A stretch of 64,000 bases of DNA from Cyanobacteria bacterium FACHB-502 (lineage in GTDB: Bacteria; Cyanobacteriota; Cyanobacteriia; Elainellales; Elainellaceae): contig JACJNZ010000048.1 of NCBI GenBank assembly GCA_014695325.1, positions 358,512 to 422,511 on the forward strand, written 5' to 3'. Both the position numbers and the translations under genes were made by a program. Numbering within the stretch: position 1 is the first letter of the stretch; each line of letters begins with the position of its first letter. This document shows, one piece after another, positions 9,359 to 18,074 of the stretch. The notes below the pieces were generated by a model, which saw nothing but the letters and a program-made list of their open reading frames with translations, was not told the origin of the DNA and made no database searches.

Positions 9359-12193
9359 TCAGAAAAATGTGCTCATTCCGTCGCCCCGGTTAATCTGGGT
9401 TGTAGAAATGCCAGCGGCAACGGGAATCATCAGGCGGCTGAGAATTCGATCGTCTTCCAGGCGATACAGCTTACACTCGCCACCGAGCTGCTGCATTAAA
9501 GTCTGGCAAACGTAGAGGTGTAGTCCGGGTGGCTGATCGAGTGTCGAGGGAGCTAGCAAATCTGCCATTCTGCCTGCATCGAGTTCTTGGAGCAATCGCT
9601 GTTCGACCACGCCATGATCGGTAATCGACAGTTCGAGCCAGCGATCTTCCACCTGACGACACCAAATATCGAGCCGTCCACCCAGGGGCGATCGGTGACA
9701 GGCAGCACTTAGCATTTCATAAAGCACAAACTCGATTTTTGGGATATCGCCGCCGATGCTCAAACTCGCTTCGTTGTGAACCTGTGACCAGAGCTGACGC
9801 TGTTTAATAATCACATCAACTCGCTCTAGCGATCGTTTGAGTAGGCTTGCCAGCGGGATCGACTCATATTCTTGATGGAGCTGCCAGCGTTCATGTTTCA
9901 GAACGGGTGTGAGCGAGGTTAGTGTATTTCCAAGATGGCGCAAGGTTTGCTGATATCGCATTGAGGCAGTAGCATCCTTCTGGTTGCCTAATTCGTTGAG
10001 CCGCCGCAGGGCAATATTTAAGATGCGATAAACCTCGTCTAGCCGCCGCATTTTGTACCAGTTAATTTGGGAAAGCCGCTGACGCTGATTCACCAGGGTT
10101 TGGGTCAGGATCAGGTAACGGCGACACCAGGCAAACTGAGTCATCAGGGTTCCCAGGGCGGCCAGCTGGCTTCCTGCCAAATTAGGGGAAGTTTTCTCTC
10201 TGCCAATCAAGACGATCGCTGTAGGTTCGTGATCAGGAGCCGTTCGCAGCGTCAGCACCAGCAGTTGACCGATTTCTGGGCCGTTGAGCCAATGGCGGGT
10301 TTCGGGCGTGACTTCTTCGATCGTCAGGGGCAGGAGCCCGTCGGCCTGGAGGGCAGTCTGAACCAGCATATCGGTATAGATGGGGATCGGCAGCTCGGTA
10401 GCAACTCTGAACCCCGGCTTAGCAACAACTGCGGTAGAGATCTGAGCGACAGTGCGTCCGGGCTGCCAGCTAATGAGTGCCGTGAGCGGAGCCTGGAGCA
10501 ACTGAGCAATGTTCTGCATCGCAGACTGTTCTAGAACGTCCAGTTCGGTTGCCTGCTGCATAGTGGTCAAGCCCCACTGCACCACCTGAACGTTTTTCTG
10601 AAGCTGCTCGGTCTGATGCTGAAGCTGAAACTGATGTAGCAGTAGCCCGATTTGCTGACTGACGACGCGGAGCAATTCCCGATCGGCACGGCTCCAGCTT
10701 CGGGGCGCTTCATGAGCCACTACTAATAGCCCTTCGATTGGCTTTCCGATCGCGCTACTACAGATCAGGAGCGATCGAACCTCCAAATCGAGAAATGGTT
10801 TTCGCCAGGTCATCAGCTTCAGGTCGTCTTCCAAATTTTCAATGCCGATCGCTTCGGTCGAGCGTTCTAGCATTTGCCAATCAACCGGATTTAGTGGAAC
10901 CAGCGGAGCAACCAGCGGACGACGGTTTTTCGGCTGATGCTGAAAACAAATGTCAAACTGCTCCTGATCCCCGTTGTACAGCAAGACCAAAAATCGTTCT
11001 ACGTTAAGCCGTTGGCATACCTGCTCAGCGCAGCGTTTTAGACTGCTGCGCCAGTCATCTTCGCTGTACAGGGCGCGGGAAACTTCAGCCGTCAATATTT
11101 GATCCTGTTTCACCTGCTGGATCGCGACTTCCATTTCTTCAAGCGGAGCGGTCAGGGCAATGAGCTGCGCCGCCCCCCGCATAAAGCTCTTGTCTTCCTC
11201 GGACCAGATTCTTGCCTCTGTGCCTTCGATCGCCAGAAAACCGCGTAGTTCTCCCTGAAACAAGATTGGAGCCGCAATCAGCGATCGAGTCTGGAGCTGC
11301 TGCATCAGTCGTCCGGTTGTATCAGCTTTAAAGGAACTGTTTGCCTCGCCAATACATACGAGCTGGTCAGCAGTGAGCGTCTGGTAGAGGCTGCCGATGT
11401 CCTGCACCAAAATTTTAGTTTCGGCTTCGCCTGGAGAAATTGCCCGGTTGCCTGTGCGTCGCCAGAAATAGCGGTGTTCCCGCTCGTACCAGTAAATATT
11501 GGTTCGGTATGAAGCAGATCCACCCTTGAGAGAATCGGGCACGATAAAGCGATGGGTTTCAGCCACGATCGCCTCGAGTCGCTTGGCCAGGGTAGGCAGC
11601 GATCCCAGCTTTGAAAGCAGCAGCAAGAGCGGTTCATCGGGGCGCTTGGTTTGCTGCCGCTGTGCCTCGGTTTCAATTTGAAACAGGGCTTCTGCGAATC
11701 CGCCGAGCACCATGCTTAAGCGGGCTTTTTCTTCGATGTGCGGAGATGTGCCCCACAGCAGTGCCCCCAGCATCACCACACCAAAACATTGCCCCTGATG
11801 CCGAATTGGAAAAATTGCGGTTCCTTGAATCCCCATTTTTTGAGCAACGGTACGCCACCCGCCTGCCCTGGATTCTTCTCGCAGATCGGGAACGGCGATC
11901 GGTCGCTGCTGCATAATGACCTGTTCGAGCAAGTCGCCCGGATTCAGGCTCACTTTCTGCTTTAGCAGCAATGAATCTCCTTTAGGTAGGCTGCCTCCCT
12001 TTCCAATCAGCTGCTGCTCCGCCCGGTCGTACAACCCGATCCAGACTAGACCGTAATCAAACTCTGCCTGAAAGTAGTCCAACCCAATTTTGACCAAGCC
12101 ATCGATCGTTTTTTCCTCACGTAGTGCTTGCAGCGTTCGTCCCAGGGCAACGAGCTGTTTTTCATAGCTTGATGGCTCTTTCGGCAACCCCAT
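9359..12193 (-). CDS. Multi-GAF protein with degenerate histidine-kinase-like C-terminus
   Basis: A soluble 944-residue protein. Repeated GAF-like segments occupy roughly 10-190, 195-365, 370-520 and 540-690. They are followed by a helical, dimerisation-like stretch (about 715-790) and an HATPase-like region (about 800-935). The kinase part is atypical: no H-box histidine with E/D-R-x-P context is visible, the N-box asparagine position reads EMLSAACHRSPLGG, and the G1 box is DHGVV instead of DxGxG. It is therefore probably a sensory scaffold or pseudokinase rather than an active kinase. No cysteine-based bilin attachment motif was obvious. It is convergent with the sugar transferase. Confidence 0.7.
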   Translation of the reverse strand: MGLPKEPSSYEKQLVALGRTLQALREEKTIDGLVKIGLDYFQAEFDYGLVWIGLYDRAEQQLIGKGGSLPKGDSLLLKQKVSLNPGDLLEQVIMQQRPIAVPDLREESRAGGWRTVAQKMGIQGTAIFPIRHQGQCFGVVMLGALLWGTSPHIEEKARLSMVLGGFAEALFQIETEAQRQQTKRPDEPLLLLLSKLGSLPTLAKRLEAIVAETHRFIVPDSLKGGSASYRTNIYWYEREHRYFWRRTGNRAISPGEAETKILVQDIGSLYQTLTADQLVCIGEANSSFKADTTGRLMQQLQTRSLIAAPILFQGELRGFLAIEGTEARIWSEEDKSFMRGAAQLIALTAPLEEMEVAIQQVKQDQILTAEVSRALYSEDDWRSSLKRCAEQVCQRLNVERFLVLLYNGDQEQFDICFQHQPKNRRPLVAPLVPLNPVDWQMLERSTEAIGIENLEDDLKLMTWRKPFLDLEVRSLLICSSAIGKPIEGLLVVAHEAPRSWSRADRELLRVVSQQIGLLLHQFQLQHQTEQLQKNVQVVQWGLTTMQQATELDVLEQSAMQNIAQLLQAPLTALISWQPGRTVAQISTAVVAKPGFRVATELPIPIYTDMLVQTALQADGLLPLTIEEVTPETRHWLNGPEIGQLLVLTLRTAPDHEPTAIVLIGREKTSPNLAGSQLAALGTLMTQFAWCRRYLILTQTLVNQRQRLSQINWYKMRRLDEVYRILNIALRRLNELGNQKDATASMRYQQTLRHLGNTLTSLTPVLKHERWQLHQEYESIPLASLLKRSLERVDVIIKQRQLWSQVHNEASLSIGGDIPKIEFVLYEMLSAACHRSPLGGRLDIWCRQVEDRWLELSITDHGVVEQRLLQELDAGRMADLLAPSTLDQPPGLHLYVCQTLMQQLGGECKLYRLEDDRILSRLMIPVAAGISTTQINRGDGMSTFF

Positions 12194-12428
12194 TACTTCC
12201 TAACTCCGGTCGATGCAGGCGGCGCATAATTAACCTGGCTCAGTACAAATTCCACCGGGAAGTAGAATAACCAATGGGCAAATCCATTGAACACTTCCCA
12301 CAATCGCTAGAGTTCCCTAAAAATTGGCTTTGCAATCTGGCGATCGAATTCGGTGCAATGGTCAGGTTGACGAGTAATCTGGAGAAAGAGACACCTGTTT
12401 CATTTCCCCACTCTCACAACATACACGC

Positions 12429-13631
12429 TTGAACGCTTCAGACTTTCATCCAGACCTTTATCAAGCCTTGCTGCGACCGCTCCTGTTTTCAGGAATGATC
12501 GGCGATCCAGAGCAGCTTCACCATCGGGCAATTGATTTATTGCAGTGGCTCGATCGCGATCGTGGTTTTGTCCAGCCTCGACTGCGGCATTTTTTGCGCC
12601 AAACCTGCTGTTTTGAGAATGCAATGCTTCAACAAACGCTGTGGGGGCTAAATTTTGCGAACCCGATCGGTCTAGCAGCAGGCTTCGACAAAGACGGAGT
12701 TGCATCCGGTATCTGGTCAGAGCTGGGGTTTGGCTTTGCGGAACTGGGAACCGTCACCGGTCATCCTCAGCCGGGAAATTCGCAGCCGCGCCTGTTTCGG
12801 CTACCGCACGATCAAGCAATTCTCAACCGCATGGGCTTCAACAATCAGGGGGCGGCGGCTCTAGCAGAACGGCTGCAATCAAGACAGAGTGCGGCTCGGT
12901 GCTCCTCGATCCCGTTGGGGATCAACCTGGGTAAATCAAAAGTGACCCCACTGGAAGAAGCGGCGGCTGACTATGGGGCAAGTTTTCGCCTCCTGCAAAA
13001 CCAGGGAGACTATTTCGTGATCAATGTCTCTTCGCCTAACACCCCCGGACTTCGATCGCTTCAGGCAACGGAGCAGCTCGAGCCCATTCTGTCTGCACTG
13101 CAAGCTGAAAACCAATCTCAAAAACCTTTGCTGATCAAGATCGCGCCTGATCTGGAATGGGAAGCGATCGAGTCCGTGCTGGCTCTGGCACAGCAGCATC
13201 AATTAGCGGGAATCATTGCCACCAATACCACCATCCGTCGGGATCAGCTTCAAACCGAACGCCTGAGCGCAACCGGAAAACTGCTAACCGATGAGGCAGG
13301 CGGCATTAGCGGTAAACCTGTGCGCGATCGATCGACCGAAATCATCCGATTTATCTATCGTCAAACCCAGGGCAGCCTGCCTATTATCGGGGTGGGTGGC
13401 GTGTTCAGTGCAGCGGATGCCTGGGAAAAAATTACGGCAGGGGCGAGTCTGGTGCAGGTTTACACAGGCTGGGTGTATGAGGGACCGTGGATGGTAAAGC
13501 GAATTTTGACAGGGCTGGCTGAAAAACTGCAAACTGAAGGCATTGCTTCACTGAAAGAGGCGATCGGCGTTGCGGCTGAGGGTCAATCTGTTCATTCTTC
13601 TGTTTCGTTCTCGATGTCAGAGAATGTTTAA
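12429..13631 (+). CDS. pyrD: Dihydroorotate dehydrogenase (quinone), class 2
   Basis: A 400-residue class 2 PyrD that oxidises dihydroorotate to orotate with FMN and passes electrons to membrane quinone. Diagnostic motifs in order are LRPLLFSG (N-terminal membrane-associating helix), [51 protein letters not shown] (catalytic serine), KIAPDL, IATNTT and IIGVGGV. The conserved N-terminus is reached only from a TTG at 12429 ([20 protein letters not shown]), because the next ATG lies inside the domain. The C-terminal tail of about 20 residues is longer than usual. Confidence 0.93.
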   Translation: MNASDFHPDLYQALLRPLLFSGMIGDPEQLHHRAIDLLQWLDRDRGFVQPRLRHFLRQTCCFENAMLQQTLWGLNFANPIGLAAGFDKDGVASGIWSELGFGFAELGTVTGHPQPGNSQPRLFRLPHDQAILNRMGFNNQGAAALAERLQSRQSAARCSSIPLGINLGKSKVTPLEEAAADYGASFRLLQNQGDYFVINVSSPNTPGLRSLQATEQLEPILSALQAENQSQKPLLIKIAPDLEWEAIESVLALAQQHQLAGIIATNTTIRRDQLQTERLSATGKLLTDEAGGISGKPVRDRSTEIIRFIYRQTQGSLPIIGVGGVFSAADAWEKITAGASLVQVYTGWVYEGPWMVKRILTGLAEKLQTEGIASLKEAIGVAAEGQSVHSSVSFSMSENV

Positions 13632-13957
13632 CCGTTATGATTCTCGGTCGAACCGCTCGCCTAGACCATGTTTTGCGATCGCAGATCAGTGAGATACAGA
13701 GTCCGCTACGCCCCCTAAATTCCCCAACGAAGAACTTTGAGTGAATCAGAAGTTTCCTGGGATTGAGGGGTTAGAAGCTGCAACAATTTTTAAGAGATGC
13801 CCAGTCCTCTCATTCTGGAGGGAGCCAAGCCTGCTCAGAGTTTAAAATTCCCCTAAGTTGGAACCCAGACAGGAAAACAGCGGGGGCAGTGCAGGATCTC
13901 TGCAACTTTATCAAGCCATTTTTAACTCGATATTTCTACCCTTCTACTTTTTTCGTT
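13632..13957. other. Intergenic region carrying a dispersed repeat
   Basis: A 326-base gap between pyrD and the DUF3531 gene. It contains GCCCCCTAAATTCCCCAA at 13710-13727, repeated exactly (inverted) at 47913-47930, and a GGGGGCAGTG...ATCTCTG end near 13884-13902 that also resembles sequence next to the second copy. No gene was recognised. Confidence 0.5.
13710..13727 (+). repeat. 18-base dispersed repeat, copy 1
   Basis: GCCCCCTAAATTCCCCAA. An exact inverse copy lies at 47913-47930. Similar C-rich/G-rich elements of the CCCCCTAAATCCCCC type are common intergenic repeats in cyanobacteria. Confidence 0.7.
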
Positions 13958-14413
13958 ATGCAGGTTGAATTCCGCGAATGCAATTTCTTTGATCTCTGGC
14001 TCTGGCTGGAGTTTGAGTCCGTTCCTTCCCTAATGGAGCAGCAATACGTTGAGGAAGTGTTCAACTCCTGGTTTTTACTGGGCAAGTTGGGCGGCTTCAA
14101 TGCCGAAAACCTCCAGGTACAAGAGGCAGGCAGCGATATTAGCTATCTGACCTATGACCCAGAGGCTGCGGATACAAGCTTTATGGCACTGATGCACAAC
14201 ATGAGCGAAGTCGAATACGAGGGAACCTGGGGACGTTGCTGGTTTGACCTCGGCACAAGCGATGCCCTTGCGCTCGACGTTTTGATCAATGCGCTGGGGC
14301 AGCTCAGCAAAGATTATGTCGTGATTAAGCGACTCCTCATTGGCGGTGAAAACGAGGATTGGCAAATTCCCGGCAATCGCAGACCCTCCTTTGTCGAGGA
14401 TACTGACGCCTAG
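13958..14413 (+). CDS. DUF3531 family protein
   Basis: A 151-residue soluble acidic protein. The start is placed at the ATG at 13958 (MQVEFRECNFFDLWLWLEF) because the family begins at this motif; an in-frame start at 13889 would add 23 unconserved residues. The sequence matches the DUF3531 family shared by cyanobacteria and plastid-bearing plants, with YEGTWGRCWFDLGTSDALALD at its core. No biochemical function is established to my knowledge. It is convergent with ssb, with 29 bases between stop codons. Confidence 0.75.
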   Translation: MQVEFRECNFFDLWLWLEFESVPSLMEQQYVEEVFNSWFLLGKLGGFNAENLQVQEAGSDISYLTYDPEAADTSFMALMHNMSEVEYEGTWGRCWFDLGTSDALALDVLINALGQLSKDYVVIKRLLIGGENEDWQIPGNRRPSFVEDTDA

Positions 14414-14442
14414 ACAAATCAATCCAATCAATTCAAGGAAAT

Positions 14443-14808
14443 CTAGAATTCGTCGTCGGAGTAGCTTCCTCCTTCTCCGGCTTCGTTCTCCCGCTTAGAG
14501 CCAAGTAGCTCCAGACGATCGACGCGGACGATGGGCTTCGAGCGATCGGCTCCAGTGCTACGGTCTTGCCAGTAGTCAAACTTCAGCGAACCAGAAACAC
14601 CAATCAGGCTGCCTTTACGAACATAGTTGGCAGCCGTCTCAGCAGGCTTGCCCCAGATCTCAATCTCAAACCAATCTGGCTCATCGCTATTGCGGCTCAG
14701 TCGTTTGACTGCCAGCGTGAAGCGACAAACAACGCTGCCCGACTCAAAGTACTTCACTTCGGGGTCGCGCCCTGCCCGTCCTACCAGCGTTACGGTGTTT
14801 AAGCTCAT
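14443..14808 (-). CDS. ssb: Single-stranded DNA-binding protein
   Basis: A 121-residue SSB with one OB fold covering most of the protein (MSLNTVTLVGRAGRDPEVKY, then FTLAVKR, WFEIEIWGKPAE, YVRKGSLIGVSGSL). The short tail ends DDEF, an acidic tip with terminal phenylalanine as used by SSB to recruit replication and repair proteins. It is shorter than the E. coli protein (178 aa) but typical of cyanobacterial SSB. It starts at an ATG and reads away from the mreB promoter region. Confidence 0.92.
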   Translation of the reverse strand: MSLNTVTLVGRAGRDPEVKYFESGSVVCRFTLAVKRLSRNSDEPDWFEIEIWGKPAETAANYVRKGSLIGVSGSLKFDYWQDRSTGADRSKPIVRVDRLELLGSKRENEAGEGGSYSDDEF

Positions 14809-15555
14809 CTTGCCCTCTCTTTAACTCTTAGCAATATTCTCAGCAGTATTTCTAGCCGTTGTCGTGCGGGTCTTAGGCTGGTCTCGTGCTGGTTTTGTCC
14901 TTGTCGATCGCAATCGATCAGGTTTGAACCGAATCAAGTTTTAGACCAACTTCTGAGCAACGGATTCAACCTAGTCTAGCGACTACAGACTGTGCTGACT
15001 AAAAGCACTCACTGAAAGTGGTACTTGCTAGGACCAAATTTAGTATGAATATGAATCAAAACGGCACAGCTCAGGGCGGTATGACTTTGGCTTTTAGTAT
15101 CTCTGTACTAATTGTACTCCCTTGGGGCGGGTATAGGCAAGATCAAAAACAGCTCCTGGGAACAGGGCTTGGCTAGTGCAGCGGTAGGAGGAACACAAGA
15201 TTGAACTGCCTTTTTAGCAAGCTTTCACTGTAGGGGTAGGTAATACAGGCATCGCTCAAACAGTATTTATCTCAACAATAATAATTAGTGACGATCGTTC
15301 GCCCGCAAAAGCGATCTAAAATTAATTTCTCGCTCGCGTATCCTTAGAGTATGACTCTAAAGAGTACTGATCTAACTCGCTTCCAGAACCATTTGCAGAA
15401 TCTACCTTTTTGGGAACGAGCTAGAAATGCGATCGTCATCAAAGATGATTGACTAGACTCTGTAATCAAAACGTAATAGAATCCTCCATGTAATTTGGTC
15501 AGACCGTCAACCCAGACCAAAGCCTCTGCACTAAACTTGGGAGCTTAGAGAATTA
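14809..15555. other. Intergenic region between ssb and mreB
   Basis: About 750 bases between divergently transcribed ssb and mreB, presumably with the promoters of both. A 43-codon frame starting at 15045 has one hydrophobic stretch but no recognisable family. No RNA gene or regulatory element is identifiable by eye. Confidence 0.4.
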
Positions 15556-16599
15556 GTGGGTTTCTTCAATCGCTTCTCATTCTCGCGTGACATGGGTATC
15601 GACCTCGGTACTGCCAACACGCTTGTCTATGTCTCTGGTAAGGGCATTGTTCTGCAAGAGCCTTCGGTAGTCGCGATCGACTCGGAGCAAAAGCTGCCGC
15701 TGGCAGTCGGTGAAGATGCCAAGAAAATGTTGGGACGTACGCCTGGAAACGTGATTGCCCTCCGCCCGCTACGCGATGGGGTAATCGCCGACTTTGACAC
15801 GGCTGAGCTGATGCTCAAACACTTCATTCGTCGGGTTCACGAAGGTCGCACCTTGGTTTCGCCCCGCATTGTGATTGGCATTCCCAGCGGCGTGACAGGC
15901 GTTGAACGACGAGCAGTCATGGAAGCGGCTTCCCAGGCTGGCGCAAGAGACGTTTATCTGATTGATGAACCCGTGGCGGCGGCGATTGGGGCAGGACTGC
16001 CTGTGCAAGAACCGACCGGAAACATGATTATCGACATTGGCGGCGGTACGACCGAGGTTGCGGTGCTCAGCTTGCAGGGCACGGTGCTGAGCGAATCTGT
16101 TCGGGTGGCGGGAGATGAACTCAGCGACTCGATTACCCAGTACATGAAAAAGGTGCATAACCTGGTAATCGGGGAACGGACTGCCGAGGAAATTAAAATC
16201 ATGATCGGTTCTGCCTACCCAATGGATGACGATGATGATTCTTTGATGGAAGTGCGCGGTCTGCATTTGCTGTCGGGCTTGCCCCGAACAGTGACGGTGA
16301 AGGGACCAGAAATCCGCGAATCAATGGCTGAGCCTTTGTCGGTCATCATTGAGGCAGTCAAGCGGACGCTGGAGCGCACCCCTCCCGAATTAGCAGCCGA
16401 CATTATCGATCGCGGCATTATGTTGGCAGGCGGTGGAGCACTGCTGCGTGGACTCGATACCCTGATCAGCCACGAGACGGGAATTGTCGTTCACGTTGCG
16501 GCAGATCCCCTGAGCTGTGTGGTGTTAGGAACCGGGCGCGTTTTGGAAAACTTTAAGCAGCTAGAGCGCGTCTTTAGCGGTCGTTCACGCAATTTCTAA
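15556..16599 (+). CDS. mreB: Rod shape-determining protein MreB
   Basis: A 347-residue bacterial actin. It starts with GTG at 15556 (GFFNRFSFSRDMGIDLGTAN), which gives the normal MreB N-terminus including the amphipathic segment; the first ATG would remove it. ATP-binding motifs are DMGIDLGTANTLVYV (phosphate 1), MIIDIGGGTTEVAVLSL (phosphate 2) and IMLAGGGALLRGLD (adenosine). MreB polymerises at the membrane and directs side-wall peptidoglycan synthesis. mreC follows with its ATG directly after the mreB stop, and mreD overlaps mreC, giving the classical mreBCD operon. Confidence 0.97.
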   Translation: MGFFNRFSFSRDMGIDLGTANTLVYVSGKGIVLQEPSVVAIDSEQKLPLAVGEDAKKMLGRTPGNVIALRPLRDGVIADFDTAELMLKHFIRRVHEGRTLVSPRIVIGIPSGVTGVERRAVMEAASQAGARDVYLIDEPVAAAIGAGLPVQEPTGNMIIDIGGGTTEVAVLSLQGTVLSESVRVAGDELSDSITQYMKKVHNLVIGERTAEEIKIMIGSAYPMDDDDDSLMEVRGLHLLSGLPRTVTVKGPEIRESMAEPLSVIIEAVKRTLERTPPELAADIIDRGIMLAGGGALLRGLDTLISHETGIVVHVAADPLSCVVLGTGRVLENFKQLERVFSGRSRNF

Positions 16600-17445
16600 A
16601 TGTACGCAATTCGTCGCTGGTGGGACAAAAACGGAGTCAGAGTAGGCATCCTGCTACTGGCGGTTGGGGGAGTTTGGGTAATTCGTCAAACCCAGGGTTC
16701 ACTGCTATTTGAACTTTATCGCGGTCTGTCGTTACCGTTTGCTCCTCAGGCAGCTCCGGCGGATCCAATTGCAGATGCCCGCGCCAGGGAGCTACAGCAA
16801 AAAATTATTGAACTCCAGAGCCAAAATCAGCAGTTGCAAGAGCTGCTGGGCTATGTGCAAAAGCGCAATGGTGCGGGAATTGTTGCTCCGGTCATTGGGC
16901 GCAGTGCTGACCATTGGTGGCAGCAAATTATTGTTGGACGAGGCGGTCGTGACGGGGTAGCAGCGGGTGCCGTTGTTTCGGGCGAGGGTGGCGTGATTGG
17001 GCGCGTGGTGCAGGTGACCCCCAATACTAGCCGCGTCCTGCTAATTAGTGATCCAACGAGTCAGGTGGGGGTGGTAGTGAGCCGATCGCGCAGTATGGGC
17101 TATGTGCGCGGGCAGTCTGCCAACCGGGTCGTAATGGAATTTTTTGACAAAGTGCCCGATGTGCGTCCGGGCGATGTAGTGGCAACGTCTGCTTACAGCC
17201 AGCTTTTTCCGCCCGGATTGCCGCTGGGGGTAGTTGAATCAGTAAATCTCAACAAAAGCCCTGCTCCAGAAGCGGTTGTCGCGCTGTCTGCGCCTGTAAG
17301 CCATTTGGAATGGGTCACGCTGTCGCCCAATCCTAAGTCAGAGTCAAACAATGCACCGCCTGAGCTACAAAGCAGGGGGGAAAGCGATCGTGCATCCGTT
17401 AAGGCAGAATTGGCGAATGCTGAGGCGGGGGGGCAAGGCTTTTGA
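16600..17445 (+). CDS. mreC: Rod shape-determining protein MreC
   Basis: A 281-residue MreC with an N-terminal membrane anchor (about 14-34), a coiled coil (about 60-90, LQQKIIELQSQNQQLQELLG) and two beta domains (GAGIVAPVIGRSADHWWQQI; VVSGEGGVIGRVVQVTP; NRVVMEFFDKVPDVRPGDVV). A proline/serine-rich tail of about 45 residues follows. It links cytoplasmic MreB to periplasmic peptidoglycan synthases. The start directly abuts the mreB stop, implying co-translation. Confidence 0.95.
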   Translation: MYAIRRWWDKNGVRVGILLLAVGGVWVIRQTQGSLLFELYRGLSLPFAPQAAPADPIADARARELQQKIIELQSQNQQLQELLGYVQKRNGAGIVAPVIGRSADHWWQQIIVGRGGRDGVAAGAVVSGEGGVIGRVVQVTPNTSRVLLISDPTSQVGVVVSRSRSMGYVRGQSANRVVMEFFDKVPDVRPGDVVATSAYSQLFPPGLPLGVVESVNLNKSPAPEAVVALSAPVSHLEWVTLSPNPKSESNNAPPELQSRGESDRASVKAELANAEAGGQGF

Positions 17446-18017
17446 CTCCTGATATTTTGCGATGGCATCCCTACGCACGTCAGGGGTTGAGTTGGGCTAT
17501 CACGATAATTTCGGTGCTGATTTGTCTGCTGATTTTACCCACCCGTCTGCCCGGTATGGAACTGCTGTCGGTGGGTCCAAACTGGTTGCTGATCTGGGTT
17601 GTTGCCTGGAGCGTAAAGCGAACGGCTTTTCAAGGCGCACTGGCGGGGCTGCTGTTGGGAATGCTTCAAGATGCAATGACTGCTCCAGAACCAACCCATG
17701 CGTTGAGTCTGGCGATCGTCGGGTTTCTGACCGCCCGCCTGCAAAAGCAACGCTACGTTCAGGAAGAGTTTATTTCAATCGCCCTGATTGTCTTTGGTAT
17801 GGCAGTCGTTGCTGAAACCGTTACCGCTCTGCAATTTACCTGGATAGGTATTACTCAGTCGGATCTTCCCCATCGATCGCTGTCCGAAATCTGGACTTAT
17901 CATCAGCGAATTGCGCTTAGCTCTGCCATTCTCAGCAGTTTGTGGGCACCCGCAATTTACTATCCTTTGAATCGCTGGTGGGAATGGATGCAGAGATTTG
18001 AGCAGTCCTCAAGCTAA
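17442..18017 (+). CDS. mreD: Rod shape-determining protein MreD
   Basis: A 191-residue integral membrane protein with about five hydrophobic segments, as expected for MreD. It begins at a TTG at 17442 that overlaps the mreC TGA by four bases (TTGA), a common translational-coupling arrangement. Recognisable MreD features are the LLSVGPNWLLIWVVAWSVKR region and the helix with GLLLGMLQDAMTAPEPTHAL. It completes mreBCD; a hairpin follows at 18034-18056. Confidence 0.9.
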   Translation: MTPDILRWHPYARQGLSWAITIISVLICLLILPTRLPGMELLSVGPNWLLIWVVAWSVKRTAFQGALAGLLLGMLQDAMTAPEPTHALSLAIVGFLTARLQKQRYVQEEFISIALIVFGMAVVAETVTALQFTWIGITQSDLPHRSLSEIWTYHQRIALSSAILSSLWAPAIYYPLNRWWEWMQRFEQSSS

Positions 18018-18033
18018 CGTCCGGTAACCTTTA

Positions 18034-18056
18034 GGGTAGGCATTACTTACCTACCC
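18034..18056. terminator. Hairpin between convergent mreD and transketolase-like gene
   Basis: GGGTAGG - 9-base loop - CCTACCC, a perfect 7-bp stem in the 57-base gap between convergent genes. Neither flank has a long T run, so intrinsic termination is plausible but not certain. Confidence 0.5.
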
Positions 18057-18074
18057 ACTTATTAACCTGCTCTT

